A DNA stretch of 64,000 nt from Hyphomicrobiales bacterium (GTDB lineage: Bacteria; Pseudomonadota; Alphaproteobacteria; Rhizobiales; RI-29), in assembly GCA_016125495.1 (NCBI GenBank), contig WGLQ01000008.1:124001-188000 (forward strand). The letters are read 5' to 3'. Shown piece by piece: positions 8,750-18,402 of the stretch (its first letter is position 1; every line of letters begins with the position of its first letter). Under the pieces are notes generated by a model. That model searched no databases. It was not told where the DNA came from and saw only the letters and a program-made list of their open reading frames with translations. The position numbers and the translations under genes are program-made.

Positions 8750-8868
8750 CGATCGGCCCCGCCGCCGACGGTTCGCGCGGCGAGCGAGGCCATAATGGAG
8801 GAGGAGAGTGAGGATCACCTCCTCACCGCGCACCCAGTCACCTCATCGGCAGGACCCGTGGCCCAAGC

Positions 8869-11800
8869 CTAGAACCGCCACCGGAAACCCGCCGAGACGG
8901 CCTGATCGGTCGCCTCGTCGGAGAGGTTGGCACCGTAATCGACGAAGCCGGTCAGCGCGTCATCGAAGGCGACGTTGACACCGACGCCGACGGCGAGCGC
9001 ATCCTCGGCGCGCCGTGCTCCGGCGACCGTGAACGTCCCGCCGCCGCCCGCGAGCGTCAGCGGCACGAGGGGCGCGATATCGCCGCTGGTGTGCACCCAG
9101 CCGATGCGGGCCTGCGGCATCACCGTCATGCCCTCCGAGCGGTAGGTCCCCGCGATCCGCAGGCCGACGATGGTGTCGAGGGTGTCGTAGCTCTGGGCGG
9201 CGACCGTCAGGTTCGCGGCGCCCGCCCCCTGCTCGGTGAAGCCCTCGACATCGACATCGGCCCAGCGCACCGCGATCATCGGCATCAGCGCGAGGTGCCC
9301 CATGTCCATCAGATAGGCCGCCTCGCCATAGAGACTGATCTGGTCGGCATCGTAGCCGGCCGTCGCCGTGCGGGCGATGCCGGGAAAGACGATGTTGCGC
9401 GACGTCTCGATGTCGTGGGACGAATATCCGGCCAGCGCCTTGAGATGAATGTTGCCGATCACGATGCCGCCGTAGGCGGCGATGCTGGCCGTCTCGATGT
9501 CGTAGTTCGAGAGCCGCGCCTCGGCGTCGCCATCCGTCCGGCCCCAGTGGGCCATGAGGCCGATGCGCGTGCCCGGCGCCACCAAGGTATCGACGCCGCC
9601 CATGAGGCCGCCCGAGGTGGATTCCGCTTGCGCCGCGTTGCCGTCCGAATCCAGCCGGCTGACGTCACCATAGCCACGCGCCCATCCGGCAAGGCTCGAG
9701 CGCGGCCGCAGCGGTCCTTCGTCGTCCTTGGCTGAGCCGTGTCCGAGGGCCATCTGCCCGTGGAGCGCCTCGGAGGTGAGGCCGAGGCCCATGAAGGTGG
9801 ACTGTGAGCCCCCGCTGCCGCCCTCGCCTCCCCCCGTCTCGAGTTGCCACAGCCGCTCGCCGGCGATCCCCGTCAGGTGGCGAACCGTGTTGAAGAACGC
9901 GTGCAGCGCCGAGGCATGGACTTCGCCCGAGAGCAGATCGAAGGCCGCCCGTGCCTCATCGGGATCGAGCAGGAGGAGGGCATTGAAGAGGGCGAGCGCG
10001 TCGCCCGTCTGCAGGAAGTTCTCGAGCGCCGCTGCGACCTGCTGCTGGTTGAAGGTCTGGGCGACCGCCGTGAAGGCCGCCACCTGGTCCAGGGTGAGGA
10101 AAATATTGTTGGCGTCGGACGAAAGGAGGAATTGGAGGAAGGCCGAGGCGTCCGTCACGCCGTCGAACTGGCCCGTGACGCCACCGGTCGAGGTGAGGAT
10201 GGTGAAGACCGTGCCGTCGACGTAGCTGGTCGCGGGATCGAGGGTGATCACCTCCACCGTGCCGCCATTGATCGTCGTCGTGCCGGCAACGGCGAGAAGG
10301 TCGGAAGTCCCGTTGGCGGCAACCTCCACCCGGAAGATCGAACCGGGCGAAAAGAGCGCGTTTCCGGCGACGTTGAGCGTGCCGATGGAGTTGCCCGGGG
10401 CGACCGCGCCGCCGTTGTTGGCAAAGAGATCATCCACCGTGCCGGTGCCGCCCAGCGCGCCACCGTCGACCACGGCATCGGACAGGTTCGTGCCGTTGAC
10501 GTTGAGGAGACCGCCGGTGACGGTCGTGTCGCCCGTGTAGGTGTTGTCGCCCGTCAGTGTCGTCGTGCCGTCGCCGGACTTGAGCAGGGCGCCGGAGTTG
10601 CCGCCGTTGCCGGTATCGTCGGCGATCACGTCGTTGATGGTCTGCGTCTCACCCGTCTGCGGATCGAAATTGATCGTCGCGTTCTGGAGGAAAATGCCGC
10701 CGGCCGCCATGCCGTCGCCGCCGTCGTTGCCGCCCGATCCACCGGTCACCGTGCTGGCGCCCATGGTGCCGGAGCCGCGGATGGTCAGCGTGCCGCCTTC
10801 GCGAACGAAGATCGCGCCACCGAATGCCGCGCCACCGCCGCCGCCATTCGTGCCGCCGTCACCGCCGCCGAAGCCCGCGAAACCGGCGCACGCCCCGCCG
10901 CCGCCGAAGCCGCCGTCGCCGCCTTCGAGAAAACCGCCACCATCGGCGCCGCCACCGCCGCCGCCGAAGCCGCCATTACCGCCACTGTCGAAGTCGCCGC
11001 CGCCGCCGCCGCCGAAGTCACCGCCGTTGCCGCCATCGAACTCTTCCGAGCCGCCGCCACCGCCGAAATAGCCGCCGTTGGCCGCCCGGGTCGAATTCTG
11101 GAAGCTGTCCTCGCCGTCGCCGCCGCCGCCACCGCCGAACGCGCCATCACCGCCACCGCCATCCTCACCGCCGCCACCGCCGCCGCCGCCGAAGGCCTGG
11201 CCGGGCTGCCCGACGCTGGCGGCACCCCCGACGTCATCGCCACCTCGGCCACCCTCGGCGCCACCGCCCGCCCCGCCGGTGTTGACGACCGCGTCACTGC
11301 CGTCGGCCGTCAAGCCGCCGCCGCCGCCGCCCGCATCGGACGAACTGCCATTACCGCCGTTGCCGAAGAAGCCGCCGCCGCCGCCGCCGCCATCGTCGTT
11401 CGCGTTGCCGCCGTTGCCGAGCGCGCCACCGCCACCGCCGCCGCCCTCGTCAGCGCCGCCCTGGCCGCCATTGCCGTAGAGGCCGCCACCGCCGGAGGGG
11501 TCATTAACGACATTGTTGAAGGCCCCACCGTCGCCGCCGAGGCCGCCGCCGCCGATCCCCTGGGTCCCGGCCAGACCGTTGCCGCCCGTGGCGCTGTTGC
11601 CGGAGAAATTGACGAGGTCGAGAATGACCGTCGTGTTCTGGTCGACGAAGAGGCCGCCACCGGCGCCCATGCCGCCGCCGCCGCCGTTGCCGCCGATGCC
11701 AGCGCCGTTGACGATGTTGAGGTTGTTGATGGTGACCGTCGGGCCGCCCGCGGTCGTCGGCGAGGTCGAGGAGACGAAGAACGGCCGGAACGAATCCACA

Positions 11801-12138
11801 CCATCGATTGTGAAGCCGTTGCCGTTGACGGTCAGCGTGCGCCCGTCGTCGAGCACGATCGGCGCCACGTCCTGCGACAGCGCGAAGCTGCCCGTGATGT
11901 TGATGGTGTGGTCGTCGTTGCGGTCGAGCACCATCGCGCGGAGCGCGTTGGCGAAGGAGAGGTGGTCGTTGACGTTGAAGACGTCCGCCCGTGCCGCGGG
12001 GCCGGCGAGCACGAGGCCCGAAAGCGTGGTCGTGGCGAGCAATGCCGCCCGCAAGCCGCGCCCCCGGCGCAGCCGAAGCCCGGCAACCTGGCGGTTGGCC
12101 GACCCGATCCCGACAAACGTTCCTTGCAACTCGCGCAT
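8869..12138 (-). CDS. Autotransporter (type Va) with glycine-rich passenger
   Basis: About 1,089 residues. A long signal peptide (basic region, then LRAALLATTTLSGLVLAGPAARA) leads into a beta-helix-like start. A glycine-rich stretch of about 300 residues follows, roughly residues 146-441, made of GGGGGG, GNGG and GGDGG units with scattered Asp, Asn and Phe. Next comes an autotransporter beta-strand repeat (LLKSGDGTTTLTGDNTYTGD and following). The last 270 or so residues form the outer-membrane barrel, ending AGFRWRF with a terminal Phe. The passenger should be exposed on or released from the cell surface; adhesion is likely but unproven. ATGs at 12168 and 12138 are possible; 12138 gives the shorter leader. 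Divergent from sixA. Confidence 0.9.
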   Translation of the reverse strand: MRELQGTFVGIGSANRQVAGLRLRRGRGLRAALLATTTLSGLVLAGPAARADVFNVNDHLSFANALRAMVLDRNDDHTINITGSFALSQDVAPIVLDDGRTLTVNGNGFTIDGVDSFRPFFVSSTSPTTAGGPTVTINNLNIVNGAGIGGNGGGGGMGAGGGLFVDQNTTVILDLVNFSGNSATGGNGLAGTQGIGGGGLGGDGGAFNNVVNDPSGGGGLYGNGGQGGADEGGGGGGGALGNGGNANDDGGGGGGGFFGNGGNGSSSDAGGGGGGLTADGSDAVVNTGGAGGGAEGGRGGDDVGGAASVGQPGQAFGGGGGGGGEDGGGGDGAFGGGGGGDGEDSFQNSTRAANGGYFGGGGGSEEFDGGNGGDFGGGGGGDFDSGGNGGFGGGGGGADGGGFLEGGDGGFGGGGACAGFAGFGGGDGGTNGGGGGAAFGGAIFVREGGTLTIRGSGTMGASTVTGGSGGNDGGDGMAAGGIFLQNATINFDPQTGETQTINDVIADDTGNGGNSGALLKSGDGTTTLTGDNTYTGDTTVTGGLLNVNGTNLSDAVVDGGALGGTGTVDDLFANNGGAVAPGNSIGTLNVAGNALFSPGSIFRVEVAANGTSDLLAVAGTTTINGGTVEVITLDPATSYVDGTVFTILTSTGGVTGQFDGVTDASAFLQFLLSSDANNIFLTLDQVAAFTAVAQTFNQQQVAAALENFLQTGDALALFNALLLLDPDEARAAFDLLSGEVHASALHAFFNTVRHLTGIAGERLWQLETGGGEGGSGGSQSTFMGLGLTSEALHGQMALGHGSAKDDEGPLRPRSSLAGWARGYGDVSRLDSDGNAAQAESTSGGLMGGVDTLVAPGTRIGLMAHWGRTDGDAEARLSNYDIETASIAAYGGIVIGNIHLKALAGYSSHDIETSRNIVFPGIARTATAGYDADQISLYGEAAYLMDMGHLALMPMIAVRWADVDVEGFTEQGAGAANLTVAAQSYDTLDTIVGLRIAGTYRSEGMTVMPQARIGWVHTSGDIAPLVPLTLAGGGGTFTVAGARRAEDALAVGVGVNVAFDDALTGFVDYGANLSDEATDQAVSAGFRWRF
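10815..11700 (-). repeat. Low-complexity GGN/GCC-type coding repeat in the autotransporter
   Basis: On the given strand this is a long run of CCGCC, GCCGCCG and CACCGCC units; on the coding strand it is tandem GGC/GGT glycine codons. Units vary in length and are broken by Asp, Asn, Ser and Phe codons. The repeat also keeps the opposite strand open for hundreds of codons, which should not be read as a gene. Such tracts are prone to slippage, so length may differ between strains. Confidence 0.85.
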
Positions 12139-12464
12139 GCGCCCCAGCCCCCATGGTGCGATCGACATGACTACGATCAAGCAACCTCGCGGATGCCTGC
12201 CGACAGTTCATGACGATACCGATCGTCTCAGAGTCGAACGGAGTTGGCGACCACAGACGAAAGTGAGTTGCGTACAGTCGACGGAGTGTTGCTGCTTTGT
12301 GACAAAACGGTAGCGCCGTTCAGTAGGACGATCTTCGCCCTCCGGTGCACCCTCACCCGGTCACTCCCGCCGCTCGCGCCCCGCACGCCGGGCCTGCCGC
12401 AGAGCGGGCGTCATTCGCTCTCACACCCCCTCGCCTCGGAGAGCGGCTTGCGCTAGGGTTCGCC
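12139..12464. promoter_or_regulatory. Divergent intergenic region, autotransporter and sixA
   Basis: About 326 bases separate two genes read in opposite directions, so both promoters should lie here. The part near 12225-12330 is less GC-rich than the surroundings, which would suit a promoter. I cannot name a specific sigma-factor site or operator with confidence. Confidence 0.35.
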
Positions 12465-13001
12465 ATGCTGAAGCTCCACCTCCTGCGCCACGCCAAGTCC
12501 GATTGGACCGACCGCACGCTCACCGACCACGACCGCCCGCTCGGGCCGCGTGGCGAACGGGCGGCGCCCGAGATGGCGCGCTTCATGGCGACCGCCGGCC
12601 TCGTGCCGGAACTCGTGATCTGCTCGTCGGCCGCGCGCACCCGCCAGACGCTCGCCCTGATGCTTCCGCACCTCGGCGATCCCGAGAGCGGCCACAGCCC
12701 GGCCGTCACCTATTCGCCTGCGATCTACGAGGCATCGGCCGCAACACTCCTCAACGTCCTCGCGAATGTCGCCGGCTCACCGAGCCCGCTCCTCCTCGTC
12801 GGCCACAACCCGGGCCTCCAGGAGCTGGCGCTGCTGCTGGCGGGTGGCGAGGAATGCCCGCCCGTCTGGGCCGTGCGCGAGAAATTCCCGACGGCCGGGC
12901 TCGCCGAGATCAACCTCGCGATCTCGAACTGGTCGGAGATCGCCCCGGGCTGCGGCTCTCTCGTTCGTTTCGAGACGCCCCGCTCGCTCGGCCTCGCCTG
13001 A
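12465..13001 (+). CDS. sixA: SixA-type phosphohistidine phosphatase (histidine phosphatase family)
   Basis: A 178-residue member of the histidine phosphatase superfamily. The catalytic LLRHAKSDW is at residues 6-14 (His9). SSAARTRQT carries the second conserved Arg, and the second catalytic His is in [12 protein letters not shown] near residue 110. E. coli SixA removes phosphate from phosphohistidine proteins such as the nitrogen phosphotransfer protein NPr; the partner here is not known. The ATG at 12465 begins the domain directly. It precedes the trp genes on the same strand with a 94-base gap and is probably a separate unit. Confidence 0.88.
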   Translation: MLKLHLLRHAKSDWTDRTLTDHDRPLGPRGERAAPEMARFMATAGLVPELVICSSAARTRQTLALMLPHLGDPESGHSPAVTYSPAIYEASAATLLNVLANVAGSPSPLLLVGHNPGLQELALLLAGGEECPPVWAVREKFPTAGLAEINLAISNWSEIAPGCGSLVRFETPRSLGLA

Positions 13002-13095
13002 CGCTTGCCGATGGGCGGCCGCGCGCCGGCACGTCCTTGCCGACCTGATCGTGGGCGCGCTTGACCGGCCCGAACCTTGCCCGTACACCGCGCCC

Positions 13096-13725
13096 ATGCT
13101 CTGGCTCATCGATAACTACGACAGCTTCACCTACAATCTCGTCCATTACCTGGGCGAGCTCGGCGCCCCCGCGCATGTCGTGCGCAACGACGCGGTGACG
13201 GTCGCCGAGGTGCGCGCCGCGCGCCCGAGCGCGATCGTCCTTTCGCCGGGTCCCTGCACGCCGAGCGAGGCGGGCATCTGCGTCGAACTGGTGCGCGAAC
13301 TCGGCGCCACGGTGCCGATTCTCGGGGTCTGCCTCGGCCACCAGACGATCGGCGAGGTCTACGGCGGCCGGGTCGTGCGGGCCAACCGGCTGATGCACGG
13401 CAAGCTCTCGCGCGTCTCGCATGGCGGCAAGGGCCTGTTCGCCGGCCTGCCAGAGAGCTTCACGGCGACGCGCTATCACTCCCTCATCGTCGAGCGCGCC
13501 AGCCTGCCGGACTGCCTCGAGATCACCGCCACCACCGAAGACGGGACGATAATGGGGCTCGCCCACCGTGAGCATCGCGTGCACGGCGTGCAATTCCACC
13601 CCGAGAGCATCGCCACCGAGTGTGGCCACGCGCTGCTCGCCAATTTCCTCGACATCGCCGGCATCGCACACGGCGCCGCGCCCCGCCGGGTTCCCCCCGT
13701 GGCGCTGCCCGTCGCCGTCGCCTAG
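13096..13725 (+). CDS. trpG: Anthranilate synthase glutamine amidotransferase component
   Basis: A 209-residue class I amidotransferase. It feeds ammonia to TrpE for anthranilate formation; some bacteria share it with PabA in folate synthesis. It starts [20 protein letters not shown]. The oxyanion region is [11 protein letters not shown], the nucleophile is Cys79 in [11 protein letters not shown], and His168/Glu170 are in VQFHPES. It heads trpG-trpD-trpC; trpD begins 16 bases after its stop. trpE is not in the window, so the partner subunit is encoded elsewhere. Confidence 0.96.
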   Translation: MLWLIDNYDSFTYNLVHYLGELGAPAHVVRNDAVTVAEVRAARPSAIVLSPGPCTPSEAGICVELVRELGATVPILGVCLGHQTIGEVYGGRVVRANRLMHGKLSRVSHGGKGLFAGLPESFTATRYHSLIVERASLPDCLEITATTEDGTIMGLAHREHRVHGVQFHPESIATECGHALLANFLDIAGIAHGAAPRRVPPVALPVAVA

Positions 13726-13741
13726 CTCGAAGGTGGCTGCC

Positions 13742-14755
13742 ATGGACGCCTTGAAGCCCTTCATCGCCAAGGTCGCCGACGGCGCCGCGCTCGGCCGGAC
13801 CGAGGCCGCCACCGCATTCGGCATCATCATGTCGGGCGAGGCTTCGCCGGCCCAGATCGCGGCCTTCCTCATCGCCCTTCGCATGCGCGGCGAAACGACG
13901 GACGAGATCACGGGCGCCGCCGAGGTGATGCGGGCAAAGGCGCTCCCGGTCACCGCGCCGCCCGGCGCCATCGACACCTGCGGAACCGGCGGGGATGCCT
14001 CCGGCACCTTCAACATCTCGACCTGCACCGCCTTCGTACTGGCGGGTGGGGGCATTCCGGTCGCCAAGCACGGCAACCGCTCGATCTCCTCGCGCTCCGG
14101 CTCGGCCGACGTCCTGGTCGCCCTCGGTGTCAAGCTGGATGTCGGGCCGGACGTCATCGCCCGCTCGATGCGCGAGGCGGGCGTCGGCTTCATGTTCGCG
14201 CCCGCCCACCATTCCGCCATGCGCCATGTCGGTCCGGTCCGTCAGGAACTCGGCCTGCGCACGATTTTCAATCTCCTCGGCCCGCTCTCCAACCCTGCCG
14301 GGGCCCGCCGCCAGGTCATCGGCGTCTTTTCCCGGCGCTGGCTCGTCGCGATGGCCGAGACGTTGCGCAACCTCGGCTCCGAACGCGTCTGGGTGGTGCA
14401 TGGCTCGGACGGGCTCGACGAATTGACGACGACCGGGCCGACCCATGTCGCCGAGTTGCGGGACGGCCGGGTGACGGAGTTCGAGGTCAACCCGTCCGAT
14501 GCCGGGCTGGCGATCACCGAACCCGCGGCGCTCAAGGGGGGAGATGCGGTGGCGAATGCCGCCGCGATCCGCGAGGTTCTCTCGGGCCGGCCCGGCGCCT
14601 TCCGCGACATCGTGCTGCTGAATGCCGCGGCCGGCTTCATCGTCGCCGACCGCGCGGGCTCCCTCGCCGAGGGGACCCGCCTTGCAGCACAATCGATCGA
14701 CAGCGGCGCGGCGGGGCGGGCGCTCGAGCGGCTCGTTGCCGTCACCAACGGCTGA
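13742..14755 (+). CDS. trpD: Anthranilate phosphoribosyltransferase
   Basis: A 337-residue enzyme of normal length. It transfers the phosphoribosyl group of PRPP to anthranilate, the second step of tryptophan synthesis. The PRPP-binding loop [17 protein letters not shown] is at residues 78-94, followed by [17 protein letters not shown] and the metal/anthranilate region [16 protein letters not shown]. The ATG at 13742 lies 16 bases after trpG, with GAAGG upstream. The tail of about 42 bases to trpC suggests cotranscription. Confidence 0.97.
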   Translation: MDALKPFIAKVADGAALGRTEAATAFGIIMSGEASPAQIAAFLIALRMRGETTDEITGAAEVMRAKALPVTAPPGAIDTCGTGGDASGTFNISTCTAFVLAGGGIPVAKHGNRSISSRSGSADVLVALGVKLDVGPDVIARSMREAGVGFMFAPAHHSAMRHVGPVRQELGLRTIFNLLGPLSNPAGARRQVIGVFSRRWLVAMAETLRNLGSERVWVVHGSDGLDELTTTGPTHVAELRDGRVTEFEVNPSDAGLAITEPAALKGGDAVANAAAIREVLSGRPGAFRDIVLLNAAAGFIVADRAGSLAEGTRLAAQSIDSGAAGRALERLVAVTNG

Positions 14756-14797
14756 CCGAACCAGCCCCAGCGAACCCGACCCGCAGAAAGCCGACCG

Positions 14798-15625
14798 ATG
14801 GCCACCGTTCTCGACCGCATCATCGCCTACAAGCGCGAGGAAGTCGCCGCCGCAAAGGCGTTCATCGCCCCGCCAGCGCTCGCCCGTCTCGCCGCCGGCG
14901 CGCCGCCGCCGCGCGGCTTTCTCGCTGCCCTTGCCACACGCGCCGCCAGTGGCCGGCCGGCACTCATCGCCGAAGTCAAGAAGGCGAGCCCGTCGAAGGG
15001 CCTCATCCGCGCGGATTTCGATCCCGTCGCGATCGCGCGCGCCTACGAGGAGGGGGGCGCCGACTGCCTCTCGGTGCTGACCGATGCCCCCTCCTTCCAG
15101 GGGGCGCCGGAATTCCTCACCCGCGCGCGCGCCGCGACCAGCCTGCCCGCCCTGCGCAAGGACTTCATGGTCGACACATACCAGGTGCTCGAGGCGCGGG
15201 CCTGGGGCGCCGATTGCATCCTCGTCATCATGGCCTCGACCGAGGATGGCCTGGCACGCGACCTCATCGCCGAGGCCACGGCCCTCGGCATGGACAGCCT
15301 CGTGGAGGTCCACGACCGCGCGGAACTCGAGCGAGCGCTCGCCCTCGAGGCACGCCTCATCGGCATCAACAACCGCAACCTCAAGACCTTCGAAACGCGG
15401 CTCGAGACGACCGCCGAACTCGCCGCACACATTCCCGCCGATCGCCTCGTGGTGGCCGAGAGCGGCATCGCGGCGCCCGCCGACATCCGCACCCTCTGGG
15501 CCTCCGGCGCGCGTGCCTTCCTGGTCGGCGAGAGCCTCATGCGCCAGGCCGACGTTCGGGCAGCGACGGCGGCGTTGCTGGCGACGGGCCCGCTGCCGAT
15601 CGAGACCAGGGAGAACAACGCATGA
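14798..15625 (+). CDS. trpC: Indole-3-glycerol phosphate synthase
   Basis: A 275-residue TIM-barrel enzyme. It closes the indole ring of carboxyphenylamino-deoxyribulose phosphate, the fourth step of tryptophan synthesis. Signatures are [17 protein letters not shown] at the N-terminus, [15 protein letters not shown] with the catalytic Lys, [23 protein letters not shown] and VAESGI near the phosphate site. The stop codon overlaps the moaC start in an ATGA junction at 15622-15625, so trp and moa/moe genes are translationally coupled. Confidence 0.97.
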   Translation: MATVLDRIIAYKREEVAAAKAFIAPPALARLAAGAPPPRGFLAALATRAASGRPALIAEVKKASPSKGLIRADFDPVAIARAYEEGGADCLSVLTDAPSFQGAPEFLTRARAATSLPALRKDFMVDTYQVLEARAWGADCILVIMASTEDGLARDLIAEATALGMDSLVEVHDRAELERALALEARLIGINNRNLKTFETRLETTAELAAHIPADRLVVAESGIAAPADIRTLWASGARAFLVGESLMRQADVRAATAALLATGPLPIETRENNA

Positions 15626-16122
15626 GCGAGCAGCCGCTCAGCCATCTGAACGCCAAGGGCGAGGCCCACATGGTCGATGTCGCCGGCAAGGCGGTGTCGA
15701 CGCGCCGTGCGGTCGCCGAGGGCGTGGTGACCATGGCCGCCGCCACGGCTGCCCGCATCACCACCGGCACCGTCGCCAAGGGCGACGTGCTGGCCACCGC
15801 CCGGATCGCCGGGATCATGGCCGCCAAGCGCACCCACGAATTGATCCCGCTCTGTCATCCGCTCGCTCTGACACGGGTCACTGTCGACCTCGCGGTCGAC
15901 CCGGCGCTGCCCGGCGTCGTCGTGCGTGCCGAGGTTGGATGCGAGGGCAAGACGGGCGTGGAGATGGAGGCACTGACCGCCGTATCCGTCGCCTGCCTCA
16001 CCATCTACGACATGCTGAAGGCGGTCGATCGCGCCATGGTCCTCGGCCCGATTTCCCTCCTCGAGAAGGAAGGCGGGCGCAGCGGCCACTGGCAGGCCGG
16101 CGCCGGGGAGCGGAACACATGA
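15622..16122 (+). CDS. moaC: Cyclic pyranopterin monophosphate synthase
   Basis: A 166-residue MoaC. With MoaA it converts GTP to cyclic pyranopterin monophosphate, the first step of molybdenum cofactor synthesis. Conserved parts are [14 protein letters not shown], the segment [13 protein letters not shown], and [21 protein letters not shown] with the catalytic Lys and Asp region. Both ends overlap neighbours by four bases (ATGA at 15622 and again at 16119), giving tight coupling with trpC and moeA. Cytoplasmic. Confidence 0.97.
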   Translation: MSEQPLSHLNAKGEAHMVDVAGKAVSTRRAVAEGVVTMAAATAARITTGTVAKGDVLATARIAGIMAAKRTHELIPLCHPLALTRVTVDLAVDPALPGVVVRAEVGCEGKTGVEMEALTAVSVACLTIYDMLKAVDRAMVLGPISLLEKEGGRSGHWQAGAGERNT

Positions 16123-17345
16123 CCCTGCTCGCTGTCGAGGAGGCGAAGGCGCGGGTGCTCGAGGGCGTCCATCCGCTCGATGCGGTCAACCTCGAGATCG
16201 AGGCGGCGGCCGGCATGACTCTCGCCGACGGCGTCGAATCCCGCCTCGACCAGCCGCCCGCCGATGTCTCGTCGATGGACGGTTATGCCGTGCGCGCCGC
16301 CGATTGCAGCGAGGCCCCGCGCGAGGTCGTCGTCGTCGGCGAGGCGGCCGCCGGCCATCCGCTCGCGGCAAGCCTCGCATCCGGGCAGGCCGCCCGCATT
16401 TTCACCGGCGGCGTCCTGCCCGTCGGTGCCGATGCCGTGATCGCACAAGAAGATTGCACGCCCCTGCCAACCGCGGCGGGCGCCCCAATGCGTGTCCGGC
16501 TCGACGCCGTGGCGAAACCCGGCCAGTTCGTTCGGCGACGCGGTATGGATTTCAGCCGGACCGAGCGCCTCCTCGAGAGTGGCACCCGCCTCGATGCACG
16601 GGCCCTCTCCCTCGCCGCCGCGATGGGGCATGGCAAGCTCGCCGTCCGACGTCCACCGCGCGTCGCGATCCTGGCGACGGGCGATGAACTGGTCGCGCCC
16701 GGAGTACCGCCGCAGCAAGGGCAGATTCCCTCCTCGATCCCGGTCGGATTGGTCGCCATGGTCGCCGCCGCCGGTGGTGAGCCCATGCTTCTCGGGATCG
16801 CCCGCGACACCCGCGAGAGCCTGGCCGACGCGCTGGCCAAGAGCGCGGGCGCCGATATCCTCGTCACCATCGGTGGCGCCTCCGTCGGCGATCACGACCT
16901 CGTCGGCCCAACGCTCGCCGAGGCCGGGCTCGACCTCCACTTCTGGCGCATCGCCATGCGGCCTGGAAAGCCGCTGATGTTCGGCCGGCTCGGCGCGCGC
17001 CGGGTGCTCGGGTTGCCGGGCAACCCGGTCTCGGCGCTCATCTGTGCCCGGGTCTTCCTGCTGCCGCTGATCCACCGCCTCCTCGGCCGGCGCGGGGAGG
17101 ATTTTCCCCTCCTGACCGGAGTCGCAGCCGGTGAGGTCGAGGCGAACGGCCCGCGCACCCACTACATGCGCGCCACGATCGAGGGACGGACACCGCAGGG
17201 CGCCGCGATCCTGGCTCCCTATCCCTCGCAGGACAGTTCCCTTCTGGCCGACCTCCTGCGCGCCAGCGCCCTCGTCGTGCGCCAGCCCCATGCCCCAGCC
17301 ACACCCCGAGGTGGTGCGCTCGCGTACCACCTCATCGACTTCTGA
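16119..17345 (+). CDS. moeA: Molybdopterin molybdotransferase
   Basis: A 408-residue MoeA, which inserts molybdate into adenylylated molybdopterin to finish the cofactor. Family features: [12 protein letters not shown] near residue 50, [14 protein letters not shown], the MoCF-binding domain with [16 protein letters not shown], and [19 protein letters not shown]. The GGxSVGD motif has Ala where Val is common. The start overlaps the moaC stop (ATGA). It is the last gene before an intergenic region of about 217 bases that carries the lexA operator. Confidence 0.96.
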   Translation: MTLLAVEEAKARVLEGVHPLDAVNLEIEAAAGMTLADGVESRLDQPPADVSSMDGYAVRAADCSEAPREVVVVGEAAAGHPLAASLASGQAARIFTGGVLPVGADAVIAQEDCTPLPTAAGAPMRVRLDAVAKPGQFVRRRGMDFSRTERLLESGTRLDARALSLAAAMGHGKLAVRRPPRVAILATGDELVAPGVPPQQGQIPSSIPVGLVAMVAAAGGEPMLLGIARDTRESLADALAKSAGADILVTIGGASVGDHDLVGPTLAEAGLDLHFWRIAMRPGKPLMFGRLGARRVLGLPGNPVSALICARVFLLPLIHRLLGRRGEDFPLLTGVAAGEVEANGPRTHYMRATIEGRTPQGAAILAPYPSQDSSLLADLLRASALVVRQPHAPATPRGGALAYHLIDF

Positions 17346-17404
17346 CCGACCGGGGCCCCCGGTGGTCACCGATATCGAGCAGGTGGCGGCACAAAAGAGT
17401 TGCA

Positions 17405-17419
17405 GAACACAGAACGAAC
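17405..17419 (+). promoter_or_regulatory. LexA (SOS) box, GAAC-N7-GAAC
   Basis: GAAC at 17405-17408 and GAAC at 17416-17419 are separated by exactly seven bases. This matches the direct-repeat SOS box of Alphaproteobacteria (GTTC-N7-GTTC on the other strand). It lies about 145 bases before the lexA start, as expected for self-repression. A third GAAC at 17412-17415 sits inside the spacer. The right copy also forms an inverted repeat with TGTTC at 17428-17432, seven bases apart. Confidence 0.75.
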
Positions 17420-17562
17420 ATCTAAATTGTTCTCGATTTGTACGGACGGCAGTCCAACGTCACATCCGAGACCGCCAACCAGCGAACCCGGGGACGTTCA
17501 CCGAGACGCACCGATCCGCTACGATCGAAACGAAAAGAAGCGAATGGGGAGCCGACCAAATC

Positions 17563-18264
17563 ATGCTGACCAGCAAGCAACGTGACCTGCTCGAGTTCAT
17601 CCACCTTCGCCTGGAGCAGTCGGGCGTGCCGCCGTCCTACGACGAGATGAAGGATGCGCTCGAGCTGAAGTCGAAGTCCGGCATTCACCGCCTCATCAAG
17701 GCCCTCGAGGAGCGTGGCTTCATCCGCCGTCTGCCCCATCGGGCCCGCGCGCTCGAAGTCGTCAAATTGCCCCAGAGCATGGAGCGCGCCGGCGCTGGTC
17801 AAACCCCTGTCGCGGGCTCCCGAATGACCGTCATCGAAGGCGGGCGGAAGTCGACGGTCGGCCCGGCCACGATGCCGGAGGGCCTCGTCACCGTGCCCAT
17901 GATGGGGCGCATCGCCGCCGGCGTGCCGATTTCCGCCATACAGGAGCACAGCCACGACCTCCAGGTGCCACCGGACCTGCTGACCCGCGGCGAGCACTAT
18001 GCGCTCGAGGTCAAGGGCGACTCCATGATCGACGCGGGCATCCATGACGGCGACCTCGTCATCATCCGCGAATCCAACACCGCCGAGAATGGGGACATCG
18101 TCGTGGCGCTGGTGGACCGTGAGGAGGCGACCTTGAAGCGCCTGCGCCGGCATGGCTCCTCGATTGCCCTCGAAGCTGCCAATTCGGCATACGAGACGCA
18201 GATCTATGGGCCGGGCCGGGTCGATATCCAGGGCCGGCTCGTCGGGCTGATCCGCCGCTATTGA
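17563..18264 (+). CDS. lexA: LexA repressor, SOS response
   Basis: A 233-residue repressor. The N-terminal winged helix opens [20 protein letters not shown] with [18 protein letters not shown] as the recognition region. The C-terminal S24 domain has the self-cleavage site Ala119-Gly120 (RIAAGVP), Ser154 (KGDSMIDAG) and Lys192 (ATLKRL). RecA filaments trigger cleavage after DNA damage. The ATG at 17563 begins the DNA-binding domain. An alphaproteobacterial LexA box lies upstream, so autoregulation is likely. It is convergent with comEC. Confidence 0.97.
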   Translation: MLTSKQRDLLEFIHLRLEQSGVPPSYDEMKDALELKSKSGIHRLIKALEERGFIRRLPHRARALEVVKLPQSMERAGAGQTPVAGSRMTVIEGGRKSTVGPATMPEGLVTVPMMGRIAAGVPISAIQEHSHDLQVPPDLLTRGEHYALEVKGDSMIDAGIHDGDLVIIRESNTAENGDIVVALVDREEATLKRLRRHGSSIALEAANSAYETQIYGPGRVDIQGRLVGLIRRY

Positions 18265-18402
18265 CCCGCCGCCAGTGCGAGCCGCTCCCAGGCATGGCGA
18301 GTCCCGCCTGACGCGGCTCGGTTGTTGGGGCGGCGGAGGCGGGTGTTCGCTCGCTCACAATCCACAGTCGGGAGCGGCCGGGCGCGCGTCGAGCGGCCCC
18401 GT

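Noticed and set aside
6276-8868. Attachment-site duplicate of the tRNA-Thr 3' end
   Set aside because: I looked for a second copy of the T-arm/acceptor sequence downstream and found none in this stretch, so integrase-mediated insertion is not shown.
9844-12213. Long open frame on the plus strand opposite the autotransporter (about 790 codons)
   Set aside because: It is Ala/Glu/Arg-rich and arises from the GC-rich glycine repeats on the other strand; no start signal or domain, whereas the minus strand has a signal peptide and a beta-barrel.
13523-15430. Long minus-strand open frame opposite trpG, trpD and trpC
   Set aside because: Shadow frame of three well-identified genes; no motif and no ribosome binding site.
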